Shown here: positions 1-5,106 of the stretch, piece by piece | Layout of the letters: each line of letters starts with the position of its first letter | How positions within the stretch are numbered: position 1 is the stretch's first letter | From: UBA1181 sp045600225 | GTDB lineage: Bacteria > Bacteroidota > Bacteroidia > Bacteroidales > Paludibacteraceae | NCBI GenBank assembly: GCA_045600225.1 | Contig: JAZRXL010000036.1 | Coordinates: 1 to 9,105 of the forward strand | Length of the DNA stretch: 9,105 bases | Direction of reading: 5' to 3' | Translations under genes and position numbers: made by a program | The notes under the pieces: model-generated | What the model was told of the DNA's origin: nothing | The model's input: the letters and a program-made list of their open reading frames with translations, nothing else | The model's database searches: none

Positions 1-47
1 TAATCCTGACCGTTGGTGCTCACTCTGGCATATATCACTGCTCTCAT
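1..47 (-). CDS. Serine recombinase, N-terminal fragment (left copy, runs off window)
   Basis: On the minus strand an ATG at 47 opens MRAVIYARVSTNGQDY and runs off the window after 15 full codons. The YARVST-xx-Q pattern is the hallmark start of resolvase/invertase-type serine recombinases; in that family the serine of the VS(T) motif is the catalytic nucleophile that attacks DNA. These enzymes cut and rejoin short sites for inversion, resolution or integration. It has its own Bacteroidota-type promoter just upstream (70-101). The fragment is identical to the one at 9059-9105 in opposite orientation. Whether the rest of the gene is intact, and which subfamily it belongs to (short invertase or large serine integrase), cannot be seen. 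Family call is strong for so short a piece; substrate and role are unknown. Confidence 0.82.
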   Translation of the reverse strand, partial: MRAVIYARVSTNGQD

Positions 48-69
48 AACTCTGATGTTTTATCCACGG

Positions 70-101
70 CAAAGATACGAAAAATATCTATAACTATCTA
101 A
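70..101 (-). promoter_or_regulatory. Promoter of left recombinase copy
   Basis: On the minus strand a -7 box TATCTTTG (bases 77-70) matches the Bacteroidota consensus TAnnTTTG. A TTAG -33-like box (101-98) lies exactly 20 bases upstream. Transcription would begin about 7 bases past the box, leaving a short leader before the ATG at 47. The block TTTGCCGTGGAT just downstream of the box recurs at the 1361-1368 promoter. Confidence 0.75.
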
Positions 102-141
102 GCTAAAGCAGTTTAACCTAAAAAATATTTTTGACAGGAAA

Positions 142-349
142 ATGGGATGCCGGAAATGGGGGCGGCAAAGATTATTTTGATACGGGGCCAGTTTTGATAC
201 GACATCAATGCATTCGAAAACATTCGGGGCGGTCTGAATGCTGTCTGGACCGATGCCGAAACGGTTGCCGAAGGCAAATGGGGCGGGATGAGGGCCGGAA
301 AAGATTGGCGGATGGGACCGGGGGTGCTGTTACAAGAATTGCAATTGCG
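142..349. other. Non-coding upstream module of left recombinase, with direct repeats
   Basis: No convincing gene lies here. The stretch is GC-rich and continues the recombinase control region at lower similarity to the right end. Two TTTTGATACG repeats (175-184 and 192-201, 17-base period) have counterparts at exactly mirrored positions on the right (8922-8931 and 8905-8914); three of those four units are identical and one differs in its last three bases. They may bind a regulator or the recombinase; that role is inferred. Further inward, G-rich sequence around 240-330 resembles the right module in composition and in short blocks (a CATTTGCCTT...CGGCAACC block read toward the recombinase). 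An 83-codon frame on the minus strand begins inside the terminator at 350-379 and is not credible as a gene. Confidence 0.6.
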
Positions 350-379
350 AAAAAAAACACCCACCAGATGGTGAGTGTT
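350..379 (-). terminator. Intrinsic terminator of the 436-813 gene
   Basis: Read on the minus strand, a 10-bp stem with a four-base loop (arms 379-370 and 365-356, one G-U pair) runs straight into eight T residues (357-350). The run of T and the better pairing on the minus strand assign it to the minus-strand gene ending at 436, 57 bases upstream. Confidence 0.85.
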
Positions 380-435
380 GGAAAATTACTGTTAGAATGA
401 GAGGGTCATCGTCGGAATTTTCTAAAATAAAGTGT

Positions 436-813
436 TTAACGGTACCTCTTTATCCTTTTTACGACCACTTTTTTCCAACCAGAGAGTTTCAATTCCATCA
501 TCTTGTCGTTCAACGAGAAAAATTCATCCTTAACCGTCTCAATGAGGTTGTAAATTCTTCTGTAATCAGTGTTTGTGACAAATCTCACAGTGTTACTACT
601 GTCGTCAAAACGGACACGAAACCAATCGTCATCCAGTGTATCAATAGTTACACGTACCGACAATACATTTACCCCAAAGGTGATTGTTTGCGTTTCCTCA
701 TCTACTTTTACAGAGTCAAAGAACCAGTCCTCTTTTGCGAATTTTGCAATTTTTTCTGCGATGGTTTTGGTGGAAGTGTTCTTACTTCCCTTGATTATTT
801 TTGATACTTGCAT
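436..813 (-). CDS. Hypothetical 125-residue protein
   Basis: A complete minus-strand frame starts MQVSKIIKGSKN and ends at TAA. I do not recognise the family. It looks like a real soluble protein: a charged helical N-terminus (about 1-30), an alternating, probably beta-rich middle (about 30-85, TITFGVNVLSVRVTIDTLDDDWFRVRF), a predicted helix around 88-110, and a very basic tail (KKVVVKRIKRYR) that could contact nucleic acid. No signal peptide or membrane segment is visible. An intrinsic terminator follows at 350-379, and a weak TATATTTA box lies at 853-846, so it appears to be a single-gene unit. Plus-strand frames over the same bases have poor composition. Function unknown. Confidence 0.75.
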   Translation of the reverse strand: MQVSKIIKGSKNTSTKTIAEKIAKFAKEDWFFDSVKVDEETQTITFGVNVLSVRVTIDTLDDDWFRVRFDDSSNTVRFVTNTDYRRIYNLIETVKDEFFSLNDKMMELKLSGWKKVVVKRIKRYR

Positions 814-884
814 AATTTAAATATTTATTGAACATCTATTTTCTCTAAATATAACAAATGGAAAGTGAAAAAAACGAAAAAGTG

Positions 885-915
885 AAAAAAAATACGCCCA
901 CCGATAAGCGAGCGT
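885..915 (-). terminator. Intrinsic terminator of the 947-1335 unit
   Basis: On the minus strand an 8-bp stem with two G-U pairs (arms 915-908 and 901-894) is followed by A and eight T residues (892-885). It lies 32 bases past the stop of the 947-1099 gene and supports that short gene being real and last in its unit. Its sequence resembles the terminators at 350-379 and 1440-1472. Confidence 0.75.
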
Positions 916-946
916 TGAAGACATTGGACAATATTGGAGCTGAATG

Positions 947-1099
947 TCATATTTTGAATATTCTTCTCAATTTACGTAGGGTATTGATGCTCCGTCCCGT
1001 CTTGCTCCGAACTCGACGAAGCGAGAGTCCATCTCTCAATAGTTCAATCTCATCATAATACTCTATCCAATAGTCAAATTTGAATTTTGTGCGTCCCAT
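947..1099 (-). CDS. 50-residue helix-turn-helix protein, recombinase C-terminus-like
   Basis: Minus-strand ATG at 1099 to TGA at 947 encodes MGRTKFKFDYWIEYYDEIE followed by LLRDGLSLRRVRSKTGRSIN and TLRKLRRIFKI. The pattern 'LL-x-xG-x-S-x-R-xx-xx-TG-x-S-xx-T' is what the C-terminal DNA-binding helix-turn-helix of resolvase/invertase recombinases looks like, and the leading GR fits the linker that precedes it. I infer either a detached recombinase tail or a small stand-alone DNA-binding protein; a stop codon (TAG) lies five codons upstream in frame, so it is not fused to anything here. It follows the 1132-1335 gene by 32 bases and precedes a terminator. It is strongly basic, as expected for DNA binding. 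Confidence 0.7.
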   Translation of the reverse strand: MGRTKFKFDYWIEYYDEIELLRDGLSLRRVRSKTGRSINTLRKLRRIFKI

Positions 1100-1131
1100 A
1101 GTCACTCTTTTCTATACGACATATCCTATTA

Positions 1132-1335
1132 TTATTCCGAAGTTATCTGTTTATATTCTCTTTCTTCCTTTTTTTTGAGCTCTTTGATGAGTGTATCTGC
1201 ACCCACGATGGCATCAAACACGATACTTTCCCACGACCAATCGGAGTAGAGTTGGTTTGCAGTTTTGGCGGCGATGATTTGTGCCGCTGTATTCTCGTGC
1301 AAGCGGCGCCATTCTTCTTCTGTTCTTTGTTTCAT
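1132..1335 (-). CDS. Hypothetical 67-residue helical protein
   Basis: ATG at 1335 to TAA at 1132. The product starts MKQRTEEEWRRLHENTAAQI, then an alanine-rich helix, and ends in a lysine/glutamate-rich helix (IKELKKKEEREYKQ). It should be small, soluble and almost wholly helical. No catalytic motif is seen and I can give no function. It is transcribed from a good Bacteroidota promoter (1361-1411) and shares the transcript with the helix-turn-helix gene at 947-1099. The promoter and leader resemble those of the edge recombinases, which suggests shared regulation or descent from a recombinase locus. No obvious Shine-Dalgarno sequence precedes it beyond AAGGGT. Confidence 0.75.
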   Translation of the reverse strand: MKQRTEEEWRRLHENTAAQIIAAKTANQLYSDWSWESIVFDAIVGADTLIKELKKKEEREYKQITSE

Positions 1336-1354
1336 ACCCTTGTTGTTCTTAAAT

Positions 1355-1411
1355 CCACGGCAAATATAATAAAAATTTCAACACAAAACAACGCTAACTA
1401 TCTGTAGCTAA
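1355..1411 (-). promoter_or_regulatory. Recombinase-like promoter of the 947-1335 unit
   Basis: On the minus strand a perfect TAnnTTTG box, TATATTTG (1368-1361), is followed by CCGTGGAT exactly as in the recombinase promoters. A TTG-like -33 element sits about 20 bases upstream. Farther up, TTAGCT-ACA-GATAGTTA (1411-1395) matches TTAGCT-TA-GATAGTTA of the edge copies (106-91 on the left), with about 13 extra bases between the two blocks. The core promoter is solid; common descent or a shared regulator is inferred. Confidence 0.7.
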
Positions 1412-1439
1412 GATTTTTAGATTTTTCGAATTCCACATC

Positions 1440-1472
1440 AAAAAGAAACGCTCGCCTCTCGGTGAGCGTTTC
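1440..1472 (-). terminator. Terminator of the 1522-2327 unit
   Basis: A 12-bp stem with four-base loop (arms 1445-1456 and 1461-1472; one non-Watson-Crick pair) is followed on the minus strand by five T residues (1444-1440). It sits between the stop at 1522 and the promoter of the next minus-strand unit, which is where a terminator is expected. Pairing is slightly better on the plus strand, but no T run follows there. Confidence 0.65.
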
Positions 1473-1521
1473 ATAAAAATGCCATAAAAATTCAACGATG
1501 AGGATTCCCCCCCTGTGTAAT

Positions 1522-1986
1522 TCAAAACGGCAAGTCGTCACAGACAGGTTCAACAACGTACTCCCATCTGCTGTCATACGACCCCATTATCGAGTCGTGG
1601 AACGACCTGTTGATGATGTAGTCGTCATCGCTGCAGTCTGCAAACCGTAACGGAACCCATCCGGAGATGACAGCCACCTGTTGTGTGTCCAAATTGCACA
1701 ACTCGACGAACTGGTCTGGTATTCCTTCGTAGCCCTTGACAAATGTGTACTTGCACGGGTCGTACTCCCACCAATCCTGAGACTCGTCTTCTTTAAGTAT
1801 CCAGTGCTCTTTTTCTCTAAATTTGCATCCTTCATCGTTGTCCCACTTCTCCATAATAAGAAGACGGAGGTAGTCGGATTTGGCAGTGTCCGTTATCTCC
1901 TTTCCGTCCCCTCCGGCATACAATTTTCCAAACACGAGGTCTCCTTCTCTTAATACTGGCTCTGAAAATAATACTACTCTATGCAT
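1522..1986 (-). CDS. Hypothetical acidic 154-residue protein
   Basis: ATG at 1986 to TGA at 1522. The start is fixed by AGGAG at 1993-1989, which overlaps the stop codon of the upstream gene, so translation of the two is probably coupled. The protein is acidic and rich in tryptophan and aromatic residues (for example a DWWEYDPCKYTF block near 71-82), with no membrane segment or signal peptide. Its first residues, MHRVVLFSEPVL, resemble the starts of the plus-strand proteins at 2490 (MNTLVLFDRPVV) and 2870 (TVIFRAPI), suggesting three members of one family. I do not recognise the family and see no catalytic motif. Predicted cytoplasmic; function unknown. Confidence 0.78.
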   Translation of the reverse strand: MHRVVLFSEPVLREGDLVFGKLYAGGDGKEITDTAKSDYLRLLIMEKWDNDEGCKFREKEHWILKEDESQDWWEYDPCKYTFVKGYEGIPDQFVELCNLDTQQVAVISGWVPLRFADCSDDDYIINRSFHDSIMGSYDSRWEYVVEPVCDDLPF

Positions 1987-1988
1987 TT

Positions 1989-1993
1989 CTCCT
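1989..1993 (-). promoter_or_regulatory. Shine-Dalgarno AGGAG coupling two genes
   Basis: AGGAG overlaps the TAG stop (1994-1992) of the 1992-2327 gene and sits two bases before the ATG at 1986. The spacing is short but it is the only good ribosome-binding signal in this operon, and it argues for re-initiation by ribosomes finishing the upstream gene. Confidence 0.5.
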
Positions 1994-2327
1994 AATTTGG
2001 TTTTTGTTTTTTCATTATCTGTAGTTCCAAATCAACCAGGCACCAGCAGACCAGCCCAGACAGCAGGCCGTCATAGTCGAATTTGAGCAAGCCGTTCGGC
2101 ATCTTTTCTTCGGCCTTAATCTGTTTCAAAAAAGGAACCAAAATCTTGACGATGTAGTTCTTGATTTCATCCACCCCTTTCTCCTTGACGCTCTCCACGA
2201 ATTTGTCATTGGTGTAGCCGTAGCGTTCCTTTAATTTGTCGACGGCTGTTCGGATGGCGGTCTCCCTTTGTGTTTTGCCCTCATTTAGAGATTGGACAAA
2301 AGTCTCGAAATTGTTGAATTTTTCCAT
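1992..2327 (-). CDS. Hypothetical 111-residue helical protein
   Basis: ATG at 2327 to TAG at 1992. The product, MEKFNNFETFVQSLNEGKTQ onward, is predicted to be mostly helical and is lysine/glutamate rich, with a more hydrophobic helix near the C-terminus (GLLSGLVCWCLVDLELQIMKK, about 86-106). That helix carries acidic residues and is more likely a packed core helix than a membrane span. The gene is first in a two-gene minus-strand unit with 1522-1986, five bases apart. No known domain is recognised. Its TAG stop appears to be used normally, since the next in-frame codons reach another stop after five residues. Confidence 0.75.
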   Translation of the reverse strand: MEKFNNFETFVQSLNEGKTQRETAIRTAVDKLKERYGYTNDKFVESVKEKGVDEIKNYIVKILVPFLKQIKAEEKMPNGLLKFDYDGLLSGLVCWCLVDLELQIMKKQKPN

Positions 2328-2489
2328 ACTTATAATTAGATTTTGTATCGCATATAATATTTATGGGACATACCTGTCAGATGGCCTCGAAAAAAGGCTC
2401 ATTTGTAATAATATATAATAAAGGAAAGAAAGGGGAGAACGGAGAAAAACAGAAATAGACCATAAATACAGTATAATAAAATATTGAAT
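2328..2489. promoter_or_regulatory. Divergent intergenic region between the two operons
   Basis: This 162-base AT-rich gap separates the minus-strand 2327 start from the plus-strand 2490 start and must hold both promoters. No clean TAnnTTTG box is visible in either direction. A nearly pure purine tract (about 2420-2455, interrupted by single pyrimidines) precedes the plus-strand gene and may act as an extended ribosome-binding or leader element; that is a guess. Confidence 0.35.
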
Positions 2490-2879
2490 ATGAATACTTT
2501 GGTACTATTTGACAGACCTGTTGTTGTCCCGGATGACAACAACGAAAAACTTGAAATCTACGGTTTTGTAGCAGACAAAGAAAAGTGGAAGAGATGTCCA
2601 TTTAAGACCGATTACATCTACTACGTGCTTGTCATTGCCGAATTGTTCAAGGAGGGAATCATCACTAAGTTCGGATACGATTTTGAAAAGGATGGCACCC
2701 CATTCTCCTATCGTGACCCCATCTGGAACGATTACGAATTAGATGTTATCCAGTCAGACATCGAATATGCTGTTGTGGAGGAAGTCGAACTTGATGAGAA
2801 CGACTTCTTTGAGACGCACCTTACTAGCAGGAAGAGATGGTTGGAACTCGTTGAGAAAGGAGGGCTGAAATGGGTCTAA
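2490..2879 (+). CDS. Hypothetical acidic 129-residue protein
   Basis: I choose ATG at 2490 (MNTLVLFDRPVVVPDDNNEK) over the in-frame TTG two codons upstream because ATG fits and neither has a good ribosome-binding site. The stop is TAA at 2877-2879. The protein is acidic and probably a compact alpha/beta fold, with a beta-strand-like start (TLVLFDRPVVV), a helix near 45-60 (YIYYVLVIAELFKEG) and an acidic stretch near 92-108. No signal peptide or membrane span is seen. Its N-terminal motif resembles those of the genes at 1522-1986 and 2870. It overlaps the next start by ten bases, so the two are almost certainly one operon. Family and function unknown. Confidence 0.78.
   Translation: MNTLVLFDRPVVVPDDNNEKLEIYGFVADKEKWKRCPFKTDYIYYVLVIAELFKEGIITKFGYDFEKDGTPFSYRDPIWNDYELDVIQSDIEYAVVEEVELDENDFFETHLTSRKRWLELVEKGGLKWV
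2858..2863 (+). promoter_or_regulatory. Strong Shine-Dalgarno AGGAGG fixing the 2870 start
   Basis: A full AGGAGG lies six bases before the ATG at 2870, the best ribosome-binding site in the window. It decides that the overlapping downstream gene begins at 2870, in that frame, and not at a later ATG in the other frame. Confidence 0.7.
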
Positions 2880-3137
2880 TCACTATCCCAACCGTGATTT
2901 TCCGTGCCCCAATCCCCACCAATGAAGGATTCGACGTACAGGGTCTCCTGCTGGCTTTCGGCAAGTACAGGGAGGTCCCCGACCATCGGGAAGGAGATAA
3001 GAGACTGGGGGGAGCTGCACGGGACGTGGTACAAGATAGAATATTTTGTATCAGACAAAGTGGATGTCCGAATTTCGGAAAAACCTACTGTGAAGATAAA
3101 AGCCAAGAAAGAGGGTGAAGAAACTAATATATTATAA
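2870..3137 (+). pseudogene. Small gene frameshifted at a G6 tract (about 88 residues if restored)
   Basis: Two overlapping frames appear to be halves of one gene. From the well-supported ATG at 2870 the product reads MGLITIPTVIFRAPIPTNEG, continuing to ...GKYREVPDHREGDKRL. Past the run of six G at 3007-3012 the natural-looking sequence moves to the other frame: GELHGTWYKIEYFVSDKVD, then VRISEKPTVKIKAKKEGEE, to TAA at 3137. Removing one G joins them in frame and gives exactly 88 codons plus stop. Without that, frame one ends at 3118 with an odd cysteine-rich tail. The N-terminus resembles the neighbour at 2490 (TVIFRAPI versus LVLFDRPV). This may be a true mutation, a slippage-prone switch, or a sequencing error. 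An alternative is an independent gene from ATG at 2922, but that start lacks a ribosome-binding site. Confidence 0.6.
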
Positions 3138-3410
3138 TATGTTGGTTTTCAGTTAGTTTTGTATAAAACAGCCTTTCCTGGTCTCCGAATCCCCGATACG
3201 CCGTCCGAGAATCCAGGGATAACGCTCACGAGGCACTCATCAAAAGGATTCGGGTTTGTTATATTTACTATGGTCGGGGATGATTCCGACAACAATCATT
3301 AGACTTCATTACTGTCAGGGTCCATCTGACGAAACAAAAGTAAAAACAATATCCCTTGCACAGGTGTGGAATGGACCTCCCCCTGCGTGAGGGATTTCTA
3401 TTTTGCAATT
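3138..3410 (+). promoter_or_regulatory. Structured leader before the replication gene
   Basis: No gene is visible. A TAGTTTTG box at 3154-3161 fits TAnnTTTG, without a clear -33 partner, and could start a leader of about 240 bases. Inside it, CCGAATCCCCGA (3185-3196) can pair with either GGATTCGG (3246-3253, perfect 8 bp) or TCGGGGAT (3274-3281), which are mutually exclusive. A small TCCC/GGGA hairpin lies at about 3380-3395, just before the ATG. This is where replication-control elements (antisense RNA, origin, attenuator) usually sit upstream of plasmid replication genes, but none is proven here. Confidence 0.4.
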
Positions 3411-4121
3411 ATGAAATACAAAGTTGAAAATGATTTCAGCGGAAGAATGAACATCTCATCCACCTATTACAACGAAAAACCCAAAGGGGACGAAATTGCA
3501 AAAATCCAGTTCAACCAGATGACAGTTTCCAACGATTTGTTATCGTCATTCATCAGCAGCGGATACTGTTATTGTCCCACGGACAGAAAACTGGATAGGG
3601 TTAGGGAGTCCGATTACATCTGTATAGACGTGGATGACAGCACGGTCGAGATGAATGAGTACGTGAGCACTCTCACGGACAAACCGACCCTTTATTACAC
3701 CACCCCCTCGAACGGCAATGTCGAGAAGTCCCAACTGAAGTTCGGCGACGACAGACACATCTACCGATTCAGATTACTGTACGCACTGGACACCCCCACC
3801 TGCAACGCGACGGAATACGAGCAGGCGTTCAAGTACATCACCACGGCAAACAATATGACCTCTGTGGATTTCCGTAGGGCAAACCAATACTATAATGGTA
3901 GCAAGGGATGTGAGTTGCACAACACCCACAGAGTCTATTCCCTTCCAGACGAGTATAGGGATGTTGTTCTAGACAACGGGAAGGAAAAGGGCGGCAATCT
4001 CAAACCCAAGCAACCGGCGGGTGGTGTTAGTTCGGGCGGCGGCAGCGGCGGGACGACATTGGAGGCGGATGTCCTTTCGGCATTCCTCGACTGTGGCAAA
4101 TATGAGGACTTCCTTTCGTAG
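3411..4121 (+). CDS. Replication primase (primase-polymerase type), N-terminal part before in-frame TAG
   Basis: I choose ATG at 3411 (MKYKVENDFSGRMN) over a GTG at 3366. The 236 residues show the layout of archaeo-eukaryotic-type primase domains of plasmids and phages: a metal-binding-like IDVDD (72-76) ending a strand, then YYTTPSNG (95-102), a HIYRFRLLYALD block (116-127), and SVDFRRANQYYNGSKG (151-166). In the family these build a small polymerase that lays primers for element replication; the role here is inferred from motif order. A low-complexity Gly/Ser linker (about 204-215) precedes a TAG at 4119-4121. The next in-frame ATG is only nine bases on, in the same frame, and continues the protein (4131-4967), so this is one gene split by an amber codon. 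Confidence 0.7.
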   Translation: MKYKVENDFSGRMNISSTYYNEKPKGDEIAKIQFNQMTVSNDLLSSFISSGYCYCPTDRKLDRVRESDYICIDVDDSTVEMNEYVSTLTDKPTLYYTTPSNGNVEKSQLKFGDDRHIYRFRLLYALDTPTCNATEYEQAFKYITTANNMTSVDFRRANQYYNGSKGCELHNTHRVYSLPDEYRDVVLDNGKEKGGNLKPKQPAGGVSSGGGSGGTTLEADVLSAFLDCGKYEDFLS

Positions 4122-4130
4122 TACAGCAGT

Positions 4131-4967
4131 ATGTTCGGAGCTTCGACCCTTTTGAGGGAAACCCCTTACCTCCCTGACGAGGAGGATGAGCGAAAACTGG
4201 TCTGTGGCGACTACTACGTCATCCCCAAGAAGTATATCGGCTGGGACAAGGAGAACAAGACCAAGATTTACGGCAAATGGCTTGACGGCGAGGACCGGCA
4301 CACCAAGATATATATCACCGGCATCATCCTTCGGAAACTAAACCCCACTGCGTCAGCGGACGACATCCTTCGGGAGATTGTGGCAATCCTAATGACTTAC
4401 TACGACATCTGCAACCCCGACAGGAAGTTGAAGTTTAGCAAAAGGAACATCCTCCAACTCCTGGACTCCGTTATGAAGGCCGACTTAACAAAGGAACTCA
4501 AAGAGATTAAGCATCCTTCGTTTAAGGTGAGCAGTTCTTACTGTGATAGGAACAGAGTGAGTAAGAGAGCTGTGGTCAATGAAATACTTTCAGAGAAAAG
4601 AATGGAGAAGAAAGAAGAGAAGTATAAAGAGATAGACTTCTTTTTTGACCATAATCTTACTTGGAATAACGGAAGCAAGATAACGCAGAAACAGTGGATA
4701 GAAATACTTAAAGAAAATGGTATAGAGGTTAGCATAGCGACCTTTAAAAGATACCTCGAAGACAGAGGGTATTCTAAAAAAAGAAAGAAGGAAAGTATCA
4801 TTACCAACACTAATACAAGAATATTCAATATAATTAGTTTTGGTGATGATACTTTTGAGGAGAAAGATGGGTATAACGAGTCCTATGTGTTGTACGAGAG
4901 AAGGTTTAAAGAGATTATAGGTAAAATCCACAGCACAGATGAGTTCAGGAGAAAGTGGGCGGTGTGA
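4131..4967 (+). CDS. Replication primase, C-terminal part after in-frame TAG
   Basis: Same frame as 3411-4121; readthrough of the TAG would give a protein of about 518 residues. The ATG at 4131 has no ribosome-binding site, which argues against independent initiation. Residues 56-117 (DRHTKIYITGIILRKL onward) resemble the helical domain that follows the primase domain in such proteins. Residues 184-212 (ITQKQWIEILKENGIEVSIA through TFKRYLEDRG) look like a helix-turn-helix, perhaps for origin binding. No helicase Walker motif is present. From about 4510 the coding sequence becomes markedly more AT-rich at third positions, as if this tail had another source. The gene ends TGA at 4967. Confidence 0.62.
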   Translation: MFGASTLLRETPYLPDEEDERKLVCGDYYVIPKKYIGWDKENKTKIYGKWLDGEDRHTKIYITGIILRKLNPTASADDILREIVAILMTYYDICNPDRKLKFSKRNILQLLDSVMKADLTKELKEIKHPSFKVSSSYCDRNRVSKRAVVNEILSEKRMEKKEEKYKEIDFFFDHNLTWNNGSKITQKQWIEILKENGIEVSIATFKRYLEDRGYSKKRKKESIITNTNTRIFNIISFGDDTFEEKDGYNESYVLYERRFKEIIGKIHSTDEFRRKWAV

Positions 4968-5062
4968 TAGCATAGCTCACAGCACCAAATATCAACTACA
5001 CCTTCAGAGTAATCCGTTGGGGTTTCTTTTTAGTGGAAAATATATTTTTTTTGAAAAGCACA
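4968..5062. other. Short intergenic gap before the AbiE promoter
   Basis: An AT-rich gap of about 95 bases. A GGGG run followed by a T-rich stretch (about 5019-5033) might help end the primase transcript, but I see no convincing stem, so no terminator is called. Confidence 0.4.
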
Positions 5063-5091
5063 TTGAAAATAAATAAAAATGTGTACTTTTG
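5063..5091 (+). promoter_or_regulatory. Promoter of the abiEi-abiEii operon
   Basis: TTG at 5063-5065, 18 bases, then a perfect TAnnTTTG box, TACTTTTG, at 5084-5091. Transcription would begin about 7-9 bases on, leaving a leader of about ten bases before the ATG at 5107. In characterised AbiE systems the AbiEi antitoxin represses its own promoter, so operators are likely close by, but I see no obvious inverted repeat. Confidence 0.75.
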
Positions 5092-5106
5092 CAGAAAAAA
5101 TCAAAT

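Larger units (their letters stand above)
1..141. repeat. Perfect 141-bp terminal inverted repeat, left copy
   Basis: Bases 1-141 are the exact reverse complement of 8965-9105. The first mismatch is at 142 (A) against 8964. The repeat holds the recombinase start, its leader, its promoter and about 40 bases upstream of the -33 box. Because it extends to the window edge, its true length outward is unknown. Inside the boundary, similarity continues at a lower level without gaps. Confidence 0.97.

Noticed and set aside
113..364. An 83-codon minus-strand frame whose end resembles an 83-codon plus-strand frame at 8742-8993 (both end SCQKYFLG).
   Set aside because: The shared ending is simply the translated 141-bp repeat plus the conserved upstream region. 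The left frame starts inside a terminator hairpin, and neither has a ribosome-binding site or believable composition. The DNA-level similarity is reported instead.
397..804. A 135-codon plus-strand frame opposite the 436-813 gene.
   Set aside because: The minus-strand frame has a better protein composition and is followed by a clear terminator on its own strand; the plus frame is a shadow.
795..808. TTTTGATACT near the start of the 436-813 gene, similar to the TTTTGATACG repeats of the recombinase control regions.
   Set aside because: It lies within coding sequence, is a single copy with a mismatch and lacks the 17-base partner, so it is probably chance.
858..1058. A 66-codon plus-strand frame.
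   Set aside because: It begins in an A-rich tract, runs through the minus-strand terminator at 885-915 and covers the 947-1099 gene on the other strand.
3411..4967. Amber (TAG) reassigned to an amino acid across the whole element, as in some gut phages.
   Set aside because: TAG appears to be the normal stop of the genes ending at 1992 and 7999, and no suppressor tRNA is seen. One TAG in one gene is better explained by mutation or local readthrough, so recoding is kept only as a possibility in the findings.
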